DNA from: Tipula vernalis
Lineage: Eukaryota; Arthropoda; Insecta; Diptera; Tipulidae
Direction: 5' to 3'
DNA: 64,000 nucleotides
Assembly (NCBI GenBank): GCA_958295665.1
Contig: OY282560.1
Location: 262,432,641-262,496,640, forward strand
Each line of letters begins with the position of its first letter. Positions within the stretch are counted from its first letter, which is position 1. The position numbers and the translations under genes are program-made. This document shows, in pieces, positions 9,550-22,300 of this stretch. The notes beneath the pieces are model-generated. The model searched no databases. It saw nothing but the letters and a program-made list of their open reading frames with translations, and was not told the DNA's origin.

Positions 9550-10090
9550 TTACGTAACTAAGTGTATAAAAAGGTTTGGGGGATCCTCGGCTGTTTTTAG
9601 CCAGGATGAAATCTGTTTTCTATTTCCCTTAAACGATGGAATTGATTTTATTGGATCAGGGATCCTGAACAAATTTAAAGTTATGCGGTTTTCCTTGATT
9701 TGTTCAACAGGAGCAGGTTTCACAATTGTATTATTGAGGTACGTTAATAGCTGGTCATGCTCTGTTTGTTTCTGACTTAACTTTGTCAGTTGTTCAGCAA
9801 TCAAATTTAATTGTTGACTGATCTTGTTCATTTCAAGGTTTTCGTCTACAATATTTTCCTCCGTATCAGTGTTTTTAGCAAGTAATAACTCGTTTAACCG
9901 TTTATATCTATCTTGTAGTGGATAATTTGGCCGAAATCGGTAAGTAAATAACACAAAAAAAAAATGTTATAAATGAAATCCGATATTATGCTGTTGTGTG
10001 CTGGTTCGGTTGATTTTATTTGTGGAATATGGCGGAACCTCAAATCGTCTTCGCAGTTTCCTTTCAGCTAGAGATGTCACAGAAAAAAAC
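9550..10090 (-). pseudogene. Ty3/Gypsy gag fragment
   Basis: An open frame of about 134 codons reads YKRLNELLLAKNTDTEENI, a coiled-coil-like stretch (MNKISQQLNLIAEQLTKLSQ), a helical segment, then LNLFRIPDPIKSIPSFKGN and KQISSWLKTAED before it breaks. The RIPDPIK-P-F-G motif parallels LRIPDAIKDLPRFEGN in the errantivirus gag at 18.2 kb, so this is an N-terminal Gag piece of a Gypsy element. Upstream minus-strand sequence (SLAERKLRRRFEVPP near 10030-10090) may be the preceding part. No LTR, protease or polymerase is adjacent. Confidence 0.6.
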
Positions 10091-11380
10091 ACTATTTTTT
10101 TTAAACACTTTTATTTCCTTTACGACGGATTCACTAATGACACAGTTGCGTTTTCGTAGGTGCAAGAAACAAATACAATAATAAAAGGGATAATAAATTT
10201 GATTAAAATTTGAATTGATAACAATTTGAGTAGGCATATCATTTTTAATGGCGTGCCGTAAAACATTCTTTGCTTCTTTGCTATTTGAAGAAATAAAAAA
10301 GTTAGAATAATTATTAGCGGTTTTCTGTTATGAATGTGTTTTTACCGACTTGAGGTGAAGGGATAATACATAATTATTTATATTGAATATGATCAGATCA
10401 CTCACACGACAATCATTTATCAAAATAAACCTTTTGAATAAAATGAATTATTATAATCTCGAATGTGTGCAAACTGCAAAGTTCTTTATAAAATTGAATC
10501 AACTTTTGCATTGTACATAATAATTTTTATTAAAATGTTATGGTAATAATTATAAATTCTATGGCAATAATCCTAAGCAAGGTAACTCGAGTTATGTAGT
10601 TTAAATTTATTCAAAATCAGAACAATTGTGTGTACATATATTGAATTGGATGAAAGGAGTATAAACATTTTTGTTGGTTTTGAGCAATACCACTACATAA
10701 TAAACCATGGCAGAGAAATTTGTGGTAGTATTAATTAGGAGAATAAGAATTTTATTTTTCGTTTGTGTTTTCTTAGTTTGTGTTTATGACATTTAATTTT
10801 TTGTTTTTTAGTAGGCGGGACAAAAAATAAAAATATTTCATACAAAACATAATCTACTAACACCAATATTCTCAAGTAATTTTTTTTAATTTCATTATGG
10901 TCGTTTTTGCATGGCTTAATATGCGTAAGCGAGGTTGAGGATACTGAAATACTCAAGTAAATGCGAGGTTAAAGTAGGTTCGCAATTTTAATATATATGG
11001 TCTGCGGCTCTAATCGTTTTTGCAGCGAGTAGTTACTCTACAGGGTTCCTCTTATTGTTTGGTTTCTTTATGTTTATAATAAATTTATTTTACATGTTTT
11101 TGGTTTAAAAACTAATATCGAACTAACTTAATATTATACTTTTTTAAAATTGGCAAAATGTGTTGATCGTTGTAATTTTGCAAGATTGCATTTCCCATGA
11201 TTTTACTCTTCAAACATGTTCAATCGTGTTTTTTGATGAATTGTATGTTTCATGGTTTAGTTTTTTAGTCTATGCTGATAACGATTTTTTTCTCTATAAT
11301 GTGATCAGCTTACACCTTTTGTGTGGAAATATTATCTGACGATTTATTATGTGGGACCATAGCTATATATATTTAAAATA
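10091..11380. other. no gene recognised
   Basis: I see only AT-rich sequence with short homopolymer runs. The 73-codon minus frame at 10735-10956 is lysine-rich low complexity without a motif. Confidence 0.45.
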
Positions 11381-11850
<470 letters not shown>

Positions 11851-12408
11851 TTTAAATTGGAGTACGTAACAATCGAGAGTAAAATAAATTTCATTTTACA
11901 ATGACGATGACGCGATTTTTAATTTAGGGATATAGTTTATAGATTCATTCTTTATCGGAAAATTTTATTAATTGGCGTAGCTGAAATGAATGAAATAATT
12001 TGGAGTAAAGATTATAGTTGATAAATATAAAAGACTTTCTTAATTTCTTAATAATTTTATTATTTTATTTTCCAAATTTCAATATATGTACATATTAGAA
12101 GTAAGCAAAAAAATTCAAATACTTTATTGTAAAATAAGTTTTATTAATAATTTAGAAAAAAGATTATTGAAGACAAAAAAAATAATAAAAAAATTAACAA
12201 CAAAAAAAAAATTAGCTAACTATTGCTGCAAAATTTGCAATCTTCGAAGTTTTGAGTTGTTTCTATTTTGTGCGATACTTGTGCACCTTTTATTTAAATC
12301 AGCTTTATTAGTCTGCCTTTAATTTTTTGCAATTTCCAGGAACAATTTTTCCTAATTAATGCAAGAATAAGAAATTGTAGAATTTTTTCTTTATGCTACT
12401 GGCATTCA

Positions 12409-14920
12409 CCCATTCATTGGTAAAATTGGTTTTTTATGAATATTATTATTAAAATAGTTTTCAAAATTTTTTATTTGTGAATATGATAATTCAAAAAAAT
12501 AGTCTGTAGGGTTTTTCAAATAAATTTCCTCAGATTGTGTTAAATAAGTTCTACATTTTATTAAATATTCTGAAGGTAATTTCAAGTTTTCATCGGACTT
12601 AACCATTAACCTCTTACATCTCTCACATGAAAACTTTTTCATAAATTTATTGATTATATATATACCCAACGAAATATCTTATGGATGGTAGGTCAATTTC
12701 ATGGTTTGCATTAATATTAAATTCGTCGACAGAAGCTATTTCATTAAAATCATCGGAATATTCGAAGATTAATTTGTTATTAGTTTCCATGTCGAATTCC
12801 GAAATTTGATAATCTAAATTAGAAATATTTTCAGTAAGGTAAGTAGGAAGGTACAGTTATCGAGCTCATAATTCAGTGATGAGGAATTGAAAATCTGTTT
12901 ATTAGTCATAATTTTAGCAATAATAAAATTAAATTCGTAAACTGAGGGATTACAATTATTTCCTCCTCCCGACCTAATTTGAGAAAATAAATTCTCTATG
13001 ATGGTATCAGTTTGTAACTTTGATGTTAATGTGACGTCTTTCATTGTTTCGAAAACTTTATTTGACATGCATAAAATGATTTTTATCGTATGAATCAAGC
13101 CTTCTACACAAAATATTTTATTTTTTGTTATTATTTCAAATTTTTCTAAATAAGTTAACAAATTTAATAAAATTTTATTTGGAATACTATATTATCTACA
13201 CTTAATGATAAACCTGAACTTGCCGGATTTTTACAAAATTGGTTTTTGCTATTTAGAACATCGAACACATCATTTATTTTTTCCAAAAATGCTGCTCATT
13301 GTTCAGCTTTTGTATTTTTAAATTTATTTAATCTGTGAAAAGTTATAATTTCCTCGGCGCAGCTTTTACTTAAAACTTACTCGCATACGTTGAAACGTGT
13401 TTGGACGAATATGTGTTTCGGTTAATTTAGGACAGACCCTTGTAACTGATTGACAATCTAGACTACATAATTCTTCCAAAACATTCCAGCTAACTATGCC
13501 ATCTGGTATTGAAATATCGTAGGTTAAGATTGTATTATGCATTGATTTAATTATATGAGGGATATCATATAACGCATATATAGGTTCATTATTTATATTT
13601 AAAAAAACTTGTTGTGAGTCAATTCCTAATTCCTTATAGGCATTCCGATTATTTATAGCTTGGTCGCTAACTACAGCCCAGACTGTTACACCAATTTCTT
13701 AAAGTTGCTGAATATTTAGTGTAATTAATTCCTTTAGTTTTTTTCCTGGAATAGGATTTTCGGTAGCAACATAACTTACAATAAATTTGTCTTTTGAAAC
13801 ATAAACAGGCAAATATGGTTTGCTGGTATTGGATGTCTATCATTATTGCCAAAATCTACCAAACCAACGACTTCATCAAGAGTTTGGTTATATTTTAAAT
13901 CAGTTCTTATTTTTATTTCATCAAATAACAAAATATGCTGTTTTGATATATCTGGCATATTTTTAATTTTCGATGAAAGTTGGTCTAATAATTGGGTATT
14001 AAAACCTGGTTTTAATTGTTTTAAAACACACCAATTCTTAATTGTTCGAATCGATGGTAATGGAAAATTTAGTGGTTCTCTTAAAAAAACATATAGTATG
14101 ATGAATGGGATTTAAATTCAATACTTTGCGCTAAATAACGTTAATATTTTGTATATGGAGTACTTTGCCATCACTTTTGCAATAGCATTTTACAAAATTC
14201 CTTCGTGTCTTTGTTAACGTGCCCAATCTGATTGATGTGATCAGATATTGTTTTACGTTTCAGGTTTTTATATTTATTTGTAATTTGTTGTTTCAATGTT
14301 CGGTACGAACTTAAGACTCGACATTTCTTGTTTAATATGTGATTGTTTATCAATAACTGCTTACTTTTATTTCTTGCTTTCAGATATTGCTTTCTATAAT
14401 AGAGGATATTTCTCTCATTTGTCACGCTCACTTGTCATGTTCGTGACAACTACTTTCACTAGAAATTGCTGTTGCTTCTTCGGTAGAATTATTATTGTAA
14501 GAAGAAGGGTTAATATGTCTTTTATCCGGAGCTGAGGGATAAGTTTCTAATTTATTTTTAGTGGTATCGTTAATATTCGTTTCCAATTTACTATCATTAA
14601 CTGAAAGTTTAGATATTCGGCCCGGGTATACTTTTAAATTTTTAGATTTTTCACTTTTAAGTTATTTTCATCCAGAAAAAGAGTGGGTATTGCATCTCTT
14701 GCAATTTTGTTTTTAAATATTTTTGTTCAAAGTGTTTCTCACACACAAAATTATATTTTGATATATTATGTAAGTTTATTTGGCATTTTTCTGCCCAAAT
14801 TTTTAGCTGCGTCAGGTTGTTAAATGGGAATGAAAAGCGTATGCACGCTTCATCAATACGTTTATTTCTACCACATGACTTAATAACACATTATGCACAA
14901 GAAACTTTATTGTCACTCAT
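12409..14920 (-). pseudogene. P-element transposase with N-terminal THAP domain, degenerate
   Basis: Starting at ATG 14920 on the minus strand, a THAP-type C2CH finger is visible: CVIKSCG, FSFPFN, W-x4-C, then NFVCEKHF. A Ser/Asn-rich linker and a basic coiled-coil segment (near 14171-14431) follow. Next come FREPLNFPLPSIRTIKNW and HILLFDEIKIRTDL-GLVDFGN, the conserved catalytic region of P transposases. YDIPHIIKSI lies near 13560-13590. The C-terminal KLQTDTIIENLFSQIRSGGG block is near 12950-13020. Order and motifs match P/THAP9-type transposases. Several stops and frameshifts, including one inside the THAP domain, make it a pseudogene. The product would have bound and cut the element ends in the nucleus. 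Confidence 0.85.
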
Positions 14921-15608
14921 TTTGAATGAACTCTACAATACGTAACTAGATTCAATTACGACGGATCACGTGATTTGATTTGCGAACTTTATATATGACG
15001 GCTTCTTACTACTATTTACAAAAAACCTAAGTTAATTAAAAAATAATAATATAAGTACACTATTTTAATATCTCTCTAGTTATGAATGCATTTTACGCAA
15101 CACAGTATTTGAAAATATTATTTAATAATCTGGTTTACTAATTAAAAAATAATCAAAATTTGATTAAAGTACCAAGAACACGCACTATTTAAAAACAAAA
15201 ATGATTGATAAAACCGTTTATTTTAATCATTACAATCAAAACTGCGAAAAGATATTTCATGAACTCACTTTAAAAACAACACATATACTCGTAACATCAC
15301 AAATTATTTCATGTCCACTAGAGGCAGTTAATTAGTGATAAACTGACAATATTGAGGAAAATTACTATAAAAAATAATAATAAAATAGTTGGAAGGAAAC
15401 AGAAAACAAAGTAGTTAATATTCCTGTATCTCATTTTCAAAATTGATAATGATGTTTAGCGAAACACTTTTTACCCTTTATATTTTTTTTATGGTCAAAA
15501 TATTTAAAAAAGCGTTCTTTCGAGTATACAGATGGTGGACAAAATTTTGCCAACACCTCGGTTTTTTATCATTTTACCTCTTTAAAATAATAAAATATTT
15601 TTTTTCCA

Positions 15609-15657
15609 ACACTCCCCAATTATAGGTTTTACATAAAACCAACAATTGGGGGTGTTA
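15609..15657. repeat. perfect-loop hairpin inside the P-type element
   Basis: AACACTCCCCAATTATAGG and its near-perfect complement CCAACAATTGGGGGTGTT surround TTTTACATAAAA. The stem is about 22 bp with a couple of mismatches. It lies in the non-coding right half of the P-type element. Its function is unknown. Confidence 0.6.
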
Positions 15658-16300
15658 AAAAAAACTACATATATGCATCAACATTACAGTTATTACAAAT
15701 ATGTATCAACAAAATAGATTTAACATCTGTTATGTACCTAGCAATTAAATGTTTTATGTTTTTGATATTATCTACTCATAATTTTTGCCATCTATTTTCG
15801 GTTGGAATAGTTAGATAATGGTCTTAACTGATCATGATGAAATTCACATATACGATGGAAGACAGAATTTCTTCAACATCATTTTAGAATTCCATTTTCA
15901 TCATATGTATGTATATTGAATTTCATCATAATTTGTTAAGAAATAACCGAGTTGTTTTCTGTTTAAATAACTTCTAAAAACCATTTTATAATCCCATTTT
16001 CATTCTTACTTTTAGTATTATCGGCTAAGAAATAGGCGAGTAACTTCATAATTAGCCTTATTACAGATTATCATTCTGTTTTATAATCCATAACCGATAT
16101 AAAATTATCTAATTTTCTCGAATAGTCTAAAAAACTATAAATAATAAAAGATTGGAAACATTTTGTCCCTTAAATCGACGGAAGTCCATTAAATTAAGGA
16201 CCGTTGAATTGAGGTTTTACAGTATTTTGCACGGATTTTTTTTGTTAAATATTTAGAAATTTTGGTCGAGTTTGTGTAATTCAAAAGTTTTACAAATGTT

Positions 16301-16600
16301 TATCTTCCCGAGCCAAAACAATAAATAACTTCTGCTGCGGTGCATACGCACCAATAAAAAATTTCTTTCTATTTACGTTTTGCTTTTGAATGCATGTGTA
16401 ATTGTGTACATACTACATTACGATTTTAATAGTTCAGAATATATTTTGTAGAGACGCTCGATCTCTATTGGTTGGAGTTTTAACTAATGTTTATTATTAT
16501 TTGCGATAGATAACACATTCAAGAAAATCAAATGTGGTGAAAATGGTTATTACTTTGTGTTTGCGCATCTGATTACTATTTAATTTGTGATATTATATAT
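16301..16600 (-). repeat. right terminal inverted repeat of the P-type element
   Basis: This is the reverse complement of the left arm at 11495-11850. It is followed outward by the (TA)n tract to 16696. A pogo-like end (GAGGTTTTACAG followed by TA at 16223-16224) lies just inside it, suggesting an older solo fragment within the element. Confidence 0.85.
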
Positions 16601-16623
16601 ATATATATATATATATAAATATA

Positions 16624-16696
<73 letters not shown>
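16590..16696. repeat. (TA)n tract at the right end of the P-type element
   Basis: About 100 bp of TA dinucleotides with two single interruptions mirror the tract at the left end. Either the transposon inserted into an existing TA microsatellite or its own tips seeded the repeats. Confidence 0.95.
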
Positions 16697-16701
<5 letters not shown>

Positions 16702-17179
16702 CATTATTTACTAGCGACACATGGGTATAATAGCAAAGCTTTCAATATAATTTCCCCAAGTGCTCCCGATAGCTTGCTATCCGGAGCAATAAAAAACGCG
16801 GCTAATAATACAAAATAATTGTTTTTAAAAGAGCAACTTCAACAACCATTTAACAATATATGATTTCATATCGTCTCCGAAATGCAATAAAACAAATACG
16901 TTATGTGTTTCATCTGTAAAGTTGCTTTTCTGACACGATTACAACTAATTTACAAGATAAAAATGTACACGAGTTTTTTGTTGATTTTTTTTTTCACCAA
17001 AATACAAATAAGCTTAAAAGCTTTCATATAAAATAAAACATTGTTCCATTCACAATCAATTTTATTTTATCTTTACAAGACGAAATGAAAAAGAATTTTT
17101 CTACATCTTTTTTCTGATTTCAATTTCTTTTGTTTTAGTTTTCCTCGTGTTGGTGGAGTCTGAAATATCATTTATCTTG
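16697..17179. other. no gene recognised
   Basis: This is unique-looking AT-rich sequence between the P-type element and the errantivirus. Nothing was recognised except the CTCG target copy at 17180-17183. Confidence 0.5.
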
Positions 17180-17183
17180 CTCG

Positions 17184-17486
17184 AGTTACGTTATCGCAAC
17201 AACATCCTGTATTTAATTTCATTTAAACTAAATTATATTAAATTACTATTTTGTTCCCATCATTTATTATAACGTAAGCTAAATTCTTTAATGATAATTT
17301 TATTTGATACATTAATATACAATTCTTAGAATTATAATTATAATTAATTATTTGTTAACGTAGCACTTCTAAATACCATGTAAATCATTTTTCCATATAT
17401 GATAAGTCAGTTTTACACGAACCTTCTAATAAAGAACATTAAAAATATATTAAATAGTTTTCTTTACCAAGTGATAATACTTAACT
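17184..17486 (+). repeat. left LTR of the errantivirus-like element
   Basis: It begins AGTTACGTTATCGC and ends GATAATACTTAACT, matching the copy at 24560-24862 throughout. AATAAAG near its 3' part could act as polyadenylation signal. The length of 303 bp is within the usual range for errantiviruses. Confidence 0.95.
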
Positions 17487-17504
17487 GGCGCAGTTGATAG
17501 GATT
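17487..17504 (+). promoter_or_regulatory. primer-binding site of the errantivirus-like element
   Basis: (T)GGCGCAGTTGATAGGATT directly follows the LTR. TGGCGCAG-type sites are typical of gypsy/17.6/297 elements, which prime with a cellular tRNA (tRNA-Ser or tRNA-Lys depending on the element). The exact tRNA cannot be assigned here. Confidence 0.8.
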
Positions 17505-17954
17505 GATATTTTTAAATATCAATATATAAAAATAAAAGTATTTATCGTAAATTTTAAAAATAATATACAAAAATAACAATAATAATATATACATAATATA
17601 AAGTAAACCAAAAAGTATATAACAAAATAAAATAATATAATAAAGTAGAAGTATATAAACGTAGATAACGAAAAAGTAAATAAGTGAAAGAGAATAAAAT
17701 AATTTAAAACAAAAGTGTGTGGAAACTTTTAAACGAAAATTTCGTTTACTGTGATATAAATTGTGAAAATTTTCTATCCTAATCTATATATATATAGAAA
17801 AATATCAAGAAAATTTATTCAAGTGCATCGCATAAAAGTGAAAAAAGTAAAAATCATAAACAGAAAATAACTATAGTTGTGGTATTCAATTCACAAAAAT
17901 TTCAACATCAACGGCATATTGGTGTTTAAATATTATTGACGTCACAACGGGGCG

Positions 17955-17999
17955 ATGAACAACTGGTATTGGGCAATAATCGGCAGTTTGGTCTGGTAA
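17955..17999 (+). CDS. leader mini-ORF / putative first env exon
   Basis: ATG 17955 opens a 14-codon frame with a hydrophobic, Trp-rich middle that stops at TAA 17997-17999. The stop overlaps a strong GTAAGT donor starting at 17996. On genomic RNA this would be a short upstream ORF 49 bases before the gag ATG. If the donor joins the acceptor at 22923-22924, the codon split matches and the frame continues into env. The leader would then supply the start codon and part of a signal peptide. Spliced env messages are established for errantiviruses. The dual use of this ATG is my inference. Confidence 0.6.
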   Translation: MNNWYWAIIGSLVW

Positions 18000-18048
18000 G
18001 TCTTATATTTTGTTATATTCGCTATCCTTTATATAGTTATTTCCTTTT

Positions 18049-19377
18049 ATGTTCCCACCTTTTAAAAAACTTGGTAAATTGAAGAATTCGTGTATCACTC
18101 AACCAAAACATACCGCGGATTACGGTATAAGTTTAGAACATATTAAAATTAAAAGTAATAATTTAGTATCATTTAAATTAAATTCACTCAAAATGAATCC
18201 AGACGCGAATAACGCGATTTTTAATCACTTGCGTATACCCGACGCAATTAAGGATTTACCTCGATTCGAGGGAAATACTAGAAGTCTGTATGACTTTATC
18301 GACAATGTCGAAGAAATTCTTAGTTTGATGAAGGATATTGAAGGTACAAGTTACGCTAAAATTATATTAAGGGCAATACGGAATAAGATAGTTGGACCAG
18401 CCAACGACGTCTTAAACATGTACGGGACTCCACTGACATGGACTGATATAAAAAATAATTTAACGACTCACTATTCCGATAAAAGAAATGAAACTAGTTT
18501 AATTAAAGATTTACATTCCATGACCCAAATAAATGAAACAGTTGAAAGTTTTTATTCTAAAATAATAGATATATATTCTACAATAATAAACCATATTAAA
18601 ATCCATGAAACAGATAATAACGTTGTTAAATCTAAACAAACACTCTATGAGCAAATGTGTCTAAACACATTCCTATCTGGCCTTAAGGAACCTTTAGGGT
18701 CAATCATAAGGGCAATGCGACCCAGTTCACTAGCAGAAGCATTTAGCTATTGTTTGCGAGAACAAAATATCAACTATATGAAAAATAATAAAATTCACAT
18801 AGTTAATAACCAACCATTCAAACTTCACGGAAATGTTGGTTCAATCTCAAAGCCACAAAATAACCCACATCTGAGACAGAATATTTCATATAACCAAATA
18901 CCAACTAGGAATATTTCACCTAATTTTAACTTCAGGACACCTTCAAATAATTTTTACAACCAATCTCCAAATAATTTTAATTATCCAAGACCACCTCAAA
19001 ATTTTAATAATTTTAGAACCCCACAAAATTCCAATCACAAAACCTTTCAACAATATTATAAACCTCAACAATATTCAAACCAGTTTACAAAACCCAATTA
19101 TCCAAAACCAGAACCAATGGATATATCAAGTGGACATTCAAAATATAGATCCCCTAATCAATATCAAGCAAATAGAACAATTCAACCCACTAACCAGCCA
19201 AGATTTGTATCGGAAGAACTATTTAATATTGAAGGCGAATCAAATGATTCTGTGACAGATACAACAGAATTAGATTATTTAGAATCTCAAGAAGATTATT
19301 TAGAACCTCAACAAGAAATCGAAATAGACGAGGAAAATTTTCGTTTAATCGCCTCGGAGAACAAATCGGATATTTAG
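18049..19377 (+). CDS. gag: Gag polyprotein, errantivirus type
   Basis: This is a 442-codon frame from ATG 18049. The N-terminal half is a capsid-like helical domain introduced by LRIPDAIKDLPRFEGN (near residue 60) and containing the LRAIRNKIVGPANDVL and LSGLKEPLGS stretches. The C-terminal half (about residues 260-360) is Asn/Gln/Phe/Pro-rich, with repeated NNF and PxNF motifs, followed by an acidic tail. No CCHC zinc knuckle is present, as in other errantivirus Gag proteins, which rely on basic residues for RNA binding. It would assemble cytoplasmic particles around genomic RNA. The stop at 19375-19377 lies 34 bases downstream of a slippery heptamer leading into pol. No break is seen. Confidence 0.9.
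   Translation: MFPPFKKLGKLKNSCITQPKHTADYGISLEHIKIKSNNLVSFKLNSLKMNPDANNAIFNHLRIPDAIKDLPRFEGNTRSLYDFIDNVEEILSLMKDIEGTSYAKIILRAIRNKIVGPANDVLNMYGTPLTWTDIKNNLTTHYSDKRNETSLIKDLHSMTQINETVESFYSKIIDIYSTIINHIKIHETDNNVVKSKQTLYEQMCLNTFLSGLKEPLGSIIRAMRPSSLAEAFSYCLREQNINYMKNNKIHIVNNQPFKLHGNVGSISKPQNNPHLRQNISYNQIPTRNISPNFNFRTPSNNFYNQSPNNFNYPRPPQNFNNFRTPQNSNHKTFQQYYKPQQYSNQFTKPNYPKPEPMDISSGHSKYRSPNQYQANRTIQPTNQPRFVSEELFNIEGESNDSVTDTTELDYLESQEDYLEPQQEIEIDEENFRLIASENKSDI
19335..19341 (+). promoter_or_regulatory. AAATTTT slippery site for -1 frameshift into pol
   Basis: In the gag frame the heptamer reads A AAT TTT, a canonical X-XXY-YYZ pattern. Slipping back one base gives AAA TTT and enters the pol frame, which is open from here through the protease motif. 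It lies shortly before the gag stop, as expected for Gag-Pol expression. Confidence 0.65.
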
Positions 19378-19379
19378 AC

Positions 19380-22300
19380 ATAAATAATAATAATACTAAT
19401 AAAGACCATCTTCTTCCTTACATTCATATTAGGAACGGTAATAAAAATTTAAAATTTCTTATTGACACAGGTAGTTCAAAATCTTTTGTAAACCCAATTT
19501 TAATCGACGAAAAAGACTTTATTGTTATTGACCCTATAGAAATTACGACTATATTTAATAAACAGAACATAGACAAAAAACTTGTTATACCTGGACTTAA
19601 AGAATTTAGAACAAACGAAAACTTGACCTTTTATCTCTTTAAATTCCATAATTACTTTGACGGATTAATAGGTACAGAAATGATGCAACAATTAAAAATT
19701 CGACTCAATTTCATAGACAATTATTTAGAAACTGACACAGTTAAGATCCCATTACTTTCAAAGCCTTGTTTAATGTCAAAAACATATGAAATTCCCCCAC
19801 ACTCTAAATTAATTACACGACTACCAGTAGACTTAGAAAACGGAGACTTCTATTTAAAACCAACTATAATCACGGACGAAATACAAATTTCTGAAGGACT
19901 ATACCATAGTGACAAATGGTATTCTAACATTGAAATAAAAAATACATCAAACGAACCTAAGACATTTAGGCTAGAACAACCCTTAAAAGTAGAATCAATA
20001 GAACAGAAATATTTCGAATTACATAATTATTCAATCGACCAATTTAAAAACCAAATTCTAACTAAATCAAACAGTGACCTACAAAATTTACTAAGACTGG
20101 ACCACTTGAATGACGAAGAAAAAACTGAACTACTTAAAACTTGCAAAAAACATGAAGACATATTCCTTAAAGACGGTGATCTTTTAACATTCACCAACGA
20201 AATTAAACATTCTATTAACACAACAGATGATGTACCAATATACACAAAATCGTACCGTTACCCTGAAATCCACAAAGATGAAATAAAATCACAAATATCT
20301 AAAATGTTAGAACAGGGCATTATACAACCCAGTTTCTCACCCTGGTCGTCCCCCATTTGGATCGTACCAAAAAAGGCAGACGCTAGTGGAAAACAAAAAT
20401 GGCGACTAGTTATAGATTATAGAAAACTGAACGATAAAACAGTAGACGATAGATACCCTCTTCCTAACATCAATGAAATTTTAGATAAACTAGGGAAATG
20501 CTTATATTTTAGTACGTTAGATTTAGCTTCCGGATTTCATCAGATTGAAATCAACAAAAGGGACATTCCCAAAACAGCTTTTAGTGTTGACAATGGGCAT
20601 TACGAATTTATTCGAATGCCTTTCGGCTTAAAAAATGCGCCGTCAACGTTCCAAAGAGTAATGGATAACATTCTAAGGGAATATCAAGGGCGAATTTGTC
20701 TGTGTTATATGGACGATATTATAATCTATTCGACCTCCCTACAAGAACATACTGAAAATTTAAGTAAAATATTTCAAAGACTCAGGGAAGCAAACCTAAA
20801 AGTCCAATTGGACAAGTGCGAATTCTTACATAAGGAAATTGAATTTTTGGGCCACGTAGTGACACCGGAAGGTGTTAAACCGAACCCTAAGAAGATTAAA
20901 GCTGTAAAAGAATTCCCGTTACCCAAAACTGAAAAACAAATTAAAAGTTTTTTAGGGTTACTAGGGTATTATAGAAAGTTCTTAAAAGATTTTGCAAGAA
21001 TTACAAAACCCCTCACTGAATGCTTACGAAAAGACAAAGGTATTGTTATTGATCAAACCTACTTGGAATGCTTTGAAACCTGCAAAAATTTGTTGTGTAA
21101 CGACCCATTATTACAATACCCCGATTTCAACAAACCCTTTAACTTAACGACCGATGCTAGCAATTTCGCTCTAGGAGCGGTACTTTCCCAAGGACCAATA
21201 GGGTCCGATAAGCCAACGTGTTATGCCAGTAGAACTCTAACAAAAACCGAACAAAATTATAGTACAATTGAGAAGGAGTTATTAGCAATCGTCTGGGCAA
21301 CGAAATACTTTAGACCGTATTTATACGGTAGGAAATTTAACATCGTAACAGACCATAAACCTTTAGTATGGCTTTTCTCGTTAAAGGAACCAAATTCCAA
21401 ATTAGTAAGGTGGCGATTGAAATTAGAAGAATTTGACTACAACATACATTATAAAAAGAAGAAAATTAATACAAATGCAGATGCATTATCACGTATAGAA
21501 ATTAATTTACAAGAAGAAACTAGTTCGAATGATTCAATTATTAATAATGTAGGAGATTTAGAAACCATACATTCTGGAGAGGAAAACTTAGATGAGGGAA
21601 TACCAATATCTGAAAGATCGTTGAACGAATTCACGTACCAGGTTATACTAGAAAATAGTATAATAGATAAACCAGATATAAAATATAAGATATTATTTAA
21701 AACACAAAAAAGATTTATAATACGAAGAAATGACTTCATGAAAGAGGAAGTCATGTTAGAAATATTCAAAAACTATTTTATTCCGAAAAAAATAACAGGA
21801 ATACTAACAGATGATGAGACCTTTAAACTCGTACAAGCAACATTTTCTAAATATTTTAGTTATTCTAAGATTAAATTAATTAGATGTAATTTTATAGTAA
21901 GAGACGTAGTAGAGAGAGATGACCAAGAAGATATAATTAGGAATTACCATATTAAATCCAACCATAGAGGTATACAAGAAACTCTCTTACACTTAAAAAG
22001 AGATTATTTCTTTCCAAAAATGAAAAATGTTATTTCTAGTATAATTAACAATTGTGAAATCTGCCAAACCTATAAATATGAAAGAAATGTTAAACAAATA
22101 AAATACGAATTAACGGAAACCCCGGATAGACCACTAAAAATATTACACATAGATGTATATGCTTCACATAAAGAAAACTTTCTAACTATAATAGATAAAT
22201 TTAGTAAATTTTCAAGTGCCTACCATTTAATAGGAAGAAATAGTATTTATATAGTAAAAGCTTTAAAACATTTCATTTCCCACCATGGTATACCCGTGAA

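Noticed and set aside
16140..16224. pogo-like terminal sequence (GAGGTTTTACAG + TA)
   Set aside because: Only one end was found and no partner or transposase, so it is not called as an element; it is mentioned with the P-type TIR.
20027..20245. Minus-strand frame inside errantivirus pol (also 21449-21769)
   Set aside because: These are shadows of the pol coding frame on the opposite strand.
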